DNA of 64,000 nucleotides, taken from Reyranella sp. GTDB taxonomy: Bacteria > Pseudomonadota > Alphaproteobacteria > Reyranellales > Reyranellaceae. Positions 58,777-64,000 of the stretch are shown piece by piece. Made by a program: the position numbers and the translations under genes. The stretch is taken from assembly GCF_004297405.1 (NCBI RefSeq), contig NZ_SCVC01000040.1:1-64000 (forward strand). The letters run 5' to 3'. Every line of letters starts with the position of its first letter. The stretch's first letter is position 1. The notes beneath the pieces were generated by a model. It worked only from the letters and a program-made list of their open reading frames with translations. It was not told the DNA's origin and did not search any database.

Positions 58777-60045
58777 GGCAGGCGAGAGTTCATCGATGGC
58801 GCGGTAGATCGTGGCACCGATGTCGTTCTGATAGAGCCACAGACTGTTGGCTTGGCCGTCGAAGTTGGGCTCGCCGCCCATGCTGGCTGGCAGCCTGTAT
58901 CCTGTGCCAAGACCGATACCAAACAGATTGGGGAGCTTTCTCTGGTCTGCAGTCAGCAGGCAGCAATCGTCGCCGACGGCGATTCCGCCTTTGTCGGCGT
59001 TGAGCTCGAAGCGCTCACCATTGCTGTCGAACACCGGCAGGGTTACCGAGCGATAACCGAAGCAGGGTACGACCAGTGCCGCGGCGTCGATCGCTGTGTG
59101 CAGTTCGGTGGCGGACAGATCCTGCAAGGCCATGCGTACAACGCGAGTCTCGGGCTGTAATCCAGGGCGGTCGGTGATCTGGCGCCAGGTCTCGCGTCCA
59201 TAGCCGCGCAGGCCACCCATCCGGTTGACCCTTTGCGTGCGCGGACAGATATCGCCCGGGGCAACATCATACCCGTCGTGCCTGGCGGCATCCTGGTCGG
59301 GATAGAAGATGCGAGGCTCACGGCGTTGCACGATGGCGATCTGTCCGGGAGCAAGGTGTTGTGCAGCAGGGAGCTCCAACAATGCGCCGGCTGCAGCGTA
59401 GGCGCTGTGAGAACCACCCAGAATGAGAATGCGCCTCGAGCCTGCGACCGCCATGAGTTTGTTGGCGTCGCACAGCCCTTCGACGGTCAGCAGCTGGTCC
59501 GACGGGATGACGTGCCGTTCGGGAGGGACTGGCAGCTGTGGACAATGCTGCCTGCCACCCATTGCCAGAATGGCGGACCGGGCGGAAAGGACGAAGCTGC
59601 TACCCTCCGGACACGTAGCGGTGACGGTGACGCTGCCGTCCGGGTGAAGCCGAACGGCTTGAGCTGTCGTGCGCAGGTAGAGCGAGGAGGGGCCCGTAAA
59701 CATCGCTCCGAGAGCCGAGCCGATCCGGCGCATGAAGCGGTCGACAAGGGCGAGCGGTGGAAAGCTCTGGCGATACCCAGCCATTTCGTGCGTGACCGGA
59801 TCGTCACGCAGGCAAGCCAGGGTGGCAGGCAAGTGCGGGGCTTCGAGACATTCCAAATACGAACCGCCCAGCGAGTCGGAATGGATGCCGAACCTGCCCA
59901 GGGTCCCGCCGAGATGGGCTTGGCGTTCGACGATGGCGACGCCGCGATTGAGCCAGGTTGGCAGCAGCCCCTGTTGCGCTGCCCAGATCAACGGTCCCAA
60001 TCCACCGGGACCGCCTCCAACGATGATTGTGGAGAGAAGCGGCAT
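58681..60045 (-). CDS. FAD-dependent oxidoreductase (monooxygenase-like)
   Basis: 454 residues from ATG 60045 (PLLSTIIVGGGPGGLGPLIW); an in-frame ATG at 60072 would overlap the upstream gene. The FAD loop is GGGPGGLG and a second dinucleotide motif is ILILGGSHSAYAAAGALLEL; GIGLGTGYRLPASMGGEPNF near the end is the third FAD block. This resembles N-hydroxylating/flavin monooxygenases, but substrate is unknown. 10 nt downstream of the CBS-DegT gene. The last 32 codons overlap the thioesterase gene tail to tail. Confidence 0.85.
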   Translation of the reverse strand: MPLLSTIIVGGGPGGLGPLIWAAQQGLLPTWLNRGVAIVERQAHLGGTLGRFGIHSDSLGGSYLECLEAPHLPATLACLRDDPVTHEMAGYRQSFPPLALVDRFMRRIGSALGAMFTGPSSLYLRTTAQAVRLHPDGSVTVTATCPEGSSFVLSARSAILAMGGRQHCPQLPVPPERHVIPSDQLLTVEGLCDANKLMAVAGSRRILILGGSHSAYAAAGALLELPAAQHLAPGQIAIVQRREPRIFYPDQDAARHDGYDVAPGDICPRTQRVNRMGGLRGYGRETWRQITDRPGLQPETRVVRMALQDLSATELHTAIDAAALVVPCFGYRSVTLPVFDSNGERFELNADKGGIAVGDDCCLLTADQRKLPNLFGIGLGTGYRLPASMGGEPNFDGQANSLWLYQNDIGATIYRAIDELSPALPSETPPDVLGELDRAQGTRVAVLASPNTGF

Positions 60046-60055
60046 GACGCGATGC

Positions 60056-61489
60056 TTAGCCGAGCACGTCATGGAACACCCGTGCCACGCGCGCTACGAC
60101 CTGCTCGTCGACCGCGCTCGAGGTGGGGAGATTGATGCCAGTGGCGGAAAGCTCGAGGCTGACGGGGCAAGCGCGCGCATACTTGTTGTAAGGTGGCAAG
60201 GTGGACAGCGGATGGAAGAAGGGCCGCATCTCGATCCCGGCCTTGTGGGCCGCATGCATGATGGGCAGGCGCTTTTCCGCCGACACCTGCACGCAGGCCA
60301 GCCACACGACAGGCTCGTATTCATCCGGCAGGGTTGGTGGGAAGCGCACGCCCGGAATACCTCGAAGTGCCTCATGATAGAGGGCTGCGATGCGGGCGTT
60401 ACGGCGCAACGTGCCGCCGATGCGCCAAAGTTGTGCTCCGCCAATGGCGGCCTGGAGGTTGGTGATCCGGTAGTTGTATCCGACACGTTCGTGCCAGTAG
60501 GCCCGCTCCGGGGACATGCCATGGTCGCGCAGCAGGCGCATAGAAGCAGCGAGGTCTTCTGAATTGGTCAGGCACATGCCACCTTCGCCAGTCGTTACGA
60601 TCTTGTTGGCGTAGAAAGAAAAGCAGCCGACATCGCCGAACTGGCCAACCAGACGTCCGTCGTAGCGCGCGCCGTGGGCTTCCGCGCAATCCTCTACCAC
60701 GGCAATGCCGCGGCTCCTGGCATAGTCGGCTATCGGACCGATCTCGGCTGGCCGGCCGTAGAGATGAACCGGGATGATTGCCTTGGTTTGCGACGTGCAG
60801 GCGCTTTTGACCGCCTCCAGCGTCATGCACCATGTCGTGCGATCCACGTCGACGATCACCGGCGTCGCGCCGCAGTAGAGCACGGCATTGATGGTCGCGG
60901 CGAAGGTGAGATCCGGCACGATGACTTCGTCGCCTGGCCCCACGCCGAGCGCAGCCAGTGCCAGATGCAGGGCAACGGTGCCGTTCGACACGGCGATACC
61001 ATGCCGGGTGCCGACGAACTGGCTAAACTCGTCTTCGAACTTCGCAACGTAGGGGCCCTTGCTCGAAATCCAGCAAGAGATGAAGGCATCGAGCATCGAG
61101 CGGAATTCGTGACGCGTCAGGTGCGGCTTGGCGATCTGCACAGGTTCGGTCGAACGATCAGTCGCTATGCCGGTCAGGCGTCCGGTAGGATCGAGCACTG
61201 GCTTCAGGACTTCGCCGTCAGTGTCATTGCGCTGATGGGGGGCTACGCCTGCTGCCGTGTTGGCGAGATGCCAACCTATGGTTGGATCATGGATCGCCGT
61301 ACCATGCAGCAAGGCGTGGCGTATGTCGTCGAGCGTAATGCGTCCGATTAGGCTGCGATCATCCTCGATGACGAAGCAGCTCCCCAATCCGTTATCCAGG
61401 CACTTCTCGATAACCGACAGAACACTTTCAGATTTGTTGCAAACGAAGGTTGATGCAAACGGCATCTCCTCCGATACAGCCAACGCCAT
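60056..61489 (-). CDS. DegT/DnrJ/EryC1 aminotransferase with N-terminal CBS-like domain
   Basis: 477 residues from ATG 61489, with GGGAGG 4-5 nt upstream. About residues 8-115 resemble a CBS pair (ESVLSVIEKCLDNGLGSCFV, then DDRSLIGRITLDDIRHALLH, and VLDPTGRLTGIATDRS). From about 120 it is a sugar-type PLP aminotransferase: SNGTVALHLALAALGVGPGD, EDCAEAHGARYDG and the Schiff-base Lys in CFSFYANKIVTTGEGGM. Such enzymes aminate nucleotide-linked keto-sugars. The CBS fusion implies allosteric control by a nucleotide and is known for some sugar-nucleotide enzymes. Divergent from the glycosyltransferase. Confidence 0.88.
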   Translation of the reverse strand: MALAVSEEMPFASTFVCNKSESVLSVIEKCLDNGLGSCFVIEDDRSLIGRITLDDIRHALLHGTAIHDPTIGWHLANTAAGVAPHQRNDTDGEVLKPVLDPTGRLTGIATDRSTEPVQIAKPHLTRHEFRSMLDAFISCWISSKGPYVAKFEDEFSQFVGTRHGIAVSNGTVALHLALAALGVGPGDEVIVPDLTFAATINAVLYCGATPVIVDVDRTTWCMTLEAVKSACTSQTKAIIPVHLYGRPAEIGPIADYARSRGIAVVEDCAEAHGARYDGRLVGQFGDVGCFSFYANKIVTTGEGGMCLTNSEDLAASMRLLRDHGMSPERAYWHERVGYNYRITNLQAAIGGAQLWRIGGTLRRNARIAALYHEALRGIPGVRFPPTLPDEYEPVVWLACVQVSAEKRLPIMHAAHKAGIEMRPFFHPLSTLPPYNKYARACPVSLELSATGINLPTSSAVDEQVVARVARVFHDVLG

Positions 61490-61706
61490 CTTGCCTCCCT
61501 TTCGCGAGACACCCCTCTCGCGGTGCCCGGGGCTGGCGGGCATGGTGTCATAATGAAATCGCCGCCCTGTAACGCGCTAGTGTCCAGATTGTGTCCGCCG
61601 CCAAGCAGAAGCCCTGCAACAAGAGCCACCTGCTTCGTTCAATCGCGATAGCACTGACACGAGTTGATCACTGGTGACGCGGCTGGCCGCACCACATCGT
61701 TGCCAA

Positions 61707-62963
61707 ATGCAATGCCTATGGATCACGCTTGCCGATCCGGAGCCGGCGACGAACGGCCAGCTCATCTATTCCAAAGGGCTAATCGAAGCGGCTTGCGATG
61801 CTGGCGCCTCTCTCACGGTGATCGGTCTGGTGCGGCCTCAGACCAAGCGGCCACTGATCGATCCATCTGGCATCGTCTGGCAACTCGGACGGGAGCAGCC
61901 AAAATCATCTTGGCGTCGCCTGATTTCGCGTGATCCGGGTGCAGCGGCCCGCGTGGCACCAGAGATGGTCCAAGCGCTCGAGAGCGCGCTCACAGAGCAA
62001 TCGTGGGATGCTATCGTATTCGACAGTATCTGTGCGGGGTGGGCTCTGGATCGGGTCCTGCACCACCGGCGGCAGAGCGCTCGACCGCCACACATCGTCT
62101 ATGTTGCACACAATCACGAGATCACAGTGGCACGGCGCGTTGCACGCGACGCTCGTGGTTTGAAACGGCTGTTGAAAGTGATCGATCGGATGAAGGTGAT
62201 CGAGCTGGAGCGGCGATTGATCGCCTCGGCCGATCTGCTGACGTCCAACACCCCGGATGATTGCCGTCTCTTTGCCGCTGATCGAGGTAACCAGCCCGTC
62301 GCATTCCTGCCGCCCGGCTATGGTGGACCGCGGGTGGCTGCGCGCATCATCGATGCAGCAGTGCCGCGGCGCGCGATCCTGGTCGGCAGCTTGGATTGGC
62401 CCCCCAAGCGGGTCAGTCTGGAAGCCTTCCTCGTCGCCGGCGCCGCCATTCTTGCCGAGGCCGACGTCGGCCTGCAGATCGTGGGCGAGGTGGAAACGGC
62501 CTACCTTGAGAAGCTTCGCCGGCGCTTCCCCTCCGTGGAGTTCGTGGGGCCTGTCCCGGACGTCCAATCCTATATGGCCGGCGCTCGACTGGCGCTGGTG
62601 CCTGATCTATTGGGCGGTTTCAAGCTCAAGGGGCTCGATTACGCCTTCAATCGCCTGCCCATCCTCGCGATGCGCATGGGGCTCCCGGGGATGCCGCTGC
62701 GTGACGGGCACAGCATTGGCCTGTTCGACAGTCACCAGGCGCTTGCAGAGGGGGTCGTCGCCATGATCGACGACTTTCCGCGCCTGAACGCCTGGCACGA
62801 GCGCGCCTACACAGCCTGCGCCGATCGCTTCGATTGGAAGCGTATTGGCCGCCATCTTCTCGCGCACATGCGTGAACCCGCCGATATCAAGCGGCGATCT
62901 GGGACAGTCGATCGGAAATCTGATGGAGCGTCTTCTCCGGCTCGTCTGGCGGCAGAAAGATGA
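61707..62963 (+). CDS. Glycosyltransferase, GT4-like
   Basis: 418 residues from ATG 61707 (QCLWITLADPEPATNGQLIY); GTG 61674 in frame would add 11 residues, and neither start has a clear ribosome-binding site. The N-terminal domain contains HIVYVAHNHEITVARRVARD; the C-terminal donor domain contains ILVGSLDWPPKRVSLEAFLV, LQIVGEVE and VEFVGPVPDVQSYMAGARLALVP (in part). Together these indicate a GT-B fold sugar transferase of the GT4 type. Its last 77 nt overlap the FkbM gene on the other strand. Confidence 0.85.
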   Translation: MQCLWITLADPEPATNGQLIYSKGLIEAACDAGASLTVIGLVRPQTKRPLIDPSGIVWQLGREQPKSSWRRLISRDPGAAARVAPEMVQALESALTEQSWDAIVFDSICAGWALDRVLHHRRQSARPPHIVYVAHNHEITVARRVARDARGLKRLLKVIDRMKVIELERRLIASADLLTSNTPDDCRLFAADRGNQPVAFLPPGYGGPRVAARIIDAAVPRRAILVGSLDWPPKRVSLEAFLVAGAAILAEADVGLQIVGEVETAYLEKLRRRFPSVEFVGPVPDVQSYMAGARLALVPDLLGGFKLKGLDYAFNRLPILAMRMGLPGMPLRDGHSIGLFDSHQALAEGVVAMIDDFPRLNAWHERAYTACADRFDWKRIGRHLLAHMREPADIKRRSGTVDRKSDGASSPARLAAER

Positions 62964-63771
62964 AGTTGTAGACATAGCGGCCGAAGCGCTGGCGGGCCTG
63001 CAGCGGGGCGATCAGGTTGGGCAGGTTGACGGGATCCTGCATGCGCGCGATCGAGAACTGCTCGATGAGTTCAAGATGCCCGTCGTAGACAAAGTAGCCA
63101 CGATAGCCCAGGCGATCGAAGTAGGTTCGGGCACGCGCAAGACCGCCGGGCGACAGGCGCTCGTCGAGTTCGACGAGCATGCGTGGCTGGCATCGACGAA
63201 TGGTCCTGGCGGCGCCATCGAGCACTGCCTGTTCATGGCCTTCGACGTCGATCTTGATGAACCCGACATTGCCGCCGTAGATGCTGTCGAGACAGTCCAT
63301 CGGCACCTTGATGGACCGTCGCGTAGGATAGGTGATGGAGGCTGTCGTCGAGATGGTGGAGCATCCGGTCACCGTCACACCATCGACGACCGGCATGTTG
63401 AGTTCAGCCGTGCCAGCCCGATCCGACAGCGCCATGGTCTTGACGATGACGCCCTCGTGGAACTTATGGGTGAGGGCATCGGCAAGTGCTGGCAAAGGCT
63501 CGAAGGCAATGACGCGACGGGCGTAGCGCCGCAGGAAATGCACATAGCTGCCGTCGTTGGCGCCAACGTCGATCGCATCGCAGTTCCGATGACACAGGAA
63601 CTCCAGGAGATGCAGCTCGACTTCGCCATAGCGTCCATAGAAGCGCGCTTCCCGCCAGTTGAGCAGGGCTTGCGGACAATAGGGCGCAAGTGTTCGGCGG
63701 AACTGCTTGAAGAGGCTGCCGTCAGGCGGCTGCCTCGAGATCGAGCCTGCGGCGTTTCCAGGTGTAGCCAT
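62887..63771 (-). CDS. FkbM-family methyltransferase
   Basis: 294 residues from ATG 63771, with GAGGG 5 nt upstream; GTG at 63783 is an alternative. DAIDVGANDGSYVHFLRRYA is SAM motif I and GFIKIDVEGHEQAVLDGAAR is the FkbM signature. Family members O-methylate sugars or polyketides. Convergent with the glycosyltransferase (77-nt overlap), and part of the same sugar-decorating cluster with the DegT aminotransferase. Confidence 0.9.
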   Translation of the reverse strand: MATPGNAAGSISRQPPDGSLFKQFRRTLAPYCPQALLNWREARFYGRYGEVELHLLEFLCHRNCDAIDVGANDGSYVHFLRRYARRVIAFEPLPALADALTHKFHEGVIVKTMALSDRAGTAELNMPVVDGVTVTGCSTISTTASITYPTRRSIKVPMDCLDSIYGGNVGFIKIDVEGHEQAVLDGAARTIRRCQPRMLVELDERLSPGGLARARTYFDRLGYRGYFVYDGHLELIEQFSIARMQDPVNLPNLIAPLQARQRFGRYVYNFIFLPPDEPEKTLHQISDRLSQIAA

Positions 63772-63851
63772 CGGAACCCTCACATGGGGAGGGCACCGTA
63801 GGCCGGGACCGCCAGAAAAGGCCGTGATCAGGCGGTGATTTCTCCGCGGCG

Positions 63852-64000
63852 TCAGGTCGCCTTCAGGATATCAGCCATCTTCTCGCCCACCATGATCGAG
63901 GGCGCGTTGGTATTGCCGGAGGGCATGGTCGGGAAGATCGACGCGTCGGCCACGCGCAATCCTTCGAGACCATGCACCTTGAGCTTGTCGTCGACGACAG
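63852..64000 (-). CDS. GMC-family oxidoreductase, C-terminal end (partial)
   Basis: The window ends inside this gene; 48 codons plus TGA (63852-63854) are visible on the minus strand. VHGLEGLRVADASIFPTMPS followed by GNTNAPSIMVGEKMADIL is the conserved C-terminal FAD-binding block of choline/alcohol dehydrogenases (GMC family), including the Asn before TNAP. The substrate cannot be inferred from this fragment. Confidence 0.93.
   Translation of the reverse strand, partial: VVDDKLKVHGLEGLRVADASIFPTMPSGNTNAPSIMVGEKMADILKAT

Overview
This 64 kb window looks like the chromosome of a GC-rich alphaproteobacterium. The evidence is the alpha-type ribosomal layout (adk directly between secY and rpsM, no rpmJ there, zinc-free long S14, L30 present), RpoA of 338 residues, many short-chain dehydrogenases, CoA-ester enzymes, and two orphan tripartite tricarboxylate transporter (TTT) binding proteins. 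A Rhodospirillales- or Reyranella-like soil or water heterotroph is my inference; no 16S or taxonomic marker search was possible.

Layout. 1-14147: the end of tuf, then the S10, spc and alpha ribosomal operons (27 complete genes, all +), closed by a strong terminator. The rpsM-rpsK-rpoA-rplQ block has its own near-consensus promoter (11603-11630). 14128-18090: fatty-acid/CoA genes (P450, acyl-CoA dehydrogenase on -; enoyl-CoA hydratase family on +). 18209-21590: a signalling unit (class III cyclase with FHA domain, membrane Ser/Thr kinase with a TolA-like coiled coil, glycine-zipper lipoprotein) ending at a terminator. 21666-27534: methylisocitrate-lyase-family enzyme and a small membrane protein on +, then on - a compact operon cysQ-like / Sua5 / two tandem FAD-linked dehydrogenases. 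27642-30514: SsuD-like flavin monooxygenase, TTT binding protein, IclR regulator. 30518-37311: mtnP, four SDR enzymes, gnd/gntK (gluconate/pentose phosphate), GST.

37326-41081 is the most interesting regulated unit. A GntR regulator, a GlcG/DUF336 protein and a heme-oxygenase-like metal oxidase read left. A compact Rieske oxygenase reads right, followed by a CmcJ-type oxygenase-family gene. The divergent promoters each carry a GntR-type TTGTATAC palindrome over the -10 box, and the Rieske mRNA is predicted to be leaderless.

41123-51546: phosphatase, TauE/SafE permease, lipase, a GH17-GT2 beta-glucan synthase fusion, a methyltransferase plus Nudix pair, MaoC hydratase, a second TTT binding protein, a GST and a YegD-type Hsp70. 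51565-53653 (-): an unrecognised protein built from two copies of one domain with an exact 137-residue period, a stand-alone biotin carrier and a YeiH-type exporter. This is the best candidate for an undescribed system. 53688-58776: DTW-domain tRNA modifier, then iorA-iorB with two hotdog thioesterases (aryl-pyruvate oxidation to aryl-acetyl-CoA). 58681-63771: a sugar or secondary-metabolite cluster (FAD oxidoreductase, CBS-DegT aminotransferase fusion, glycosyltransferase, FkbM methyltransferase) with two long tail-to-tail CDS overlaps. The right edge holds the C-terminus of a GMC oxidoreductase.

No tRNA, rRNA, CRISPR array, insertion sequence or phage gene was seen.
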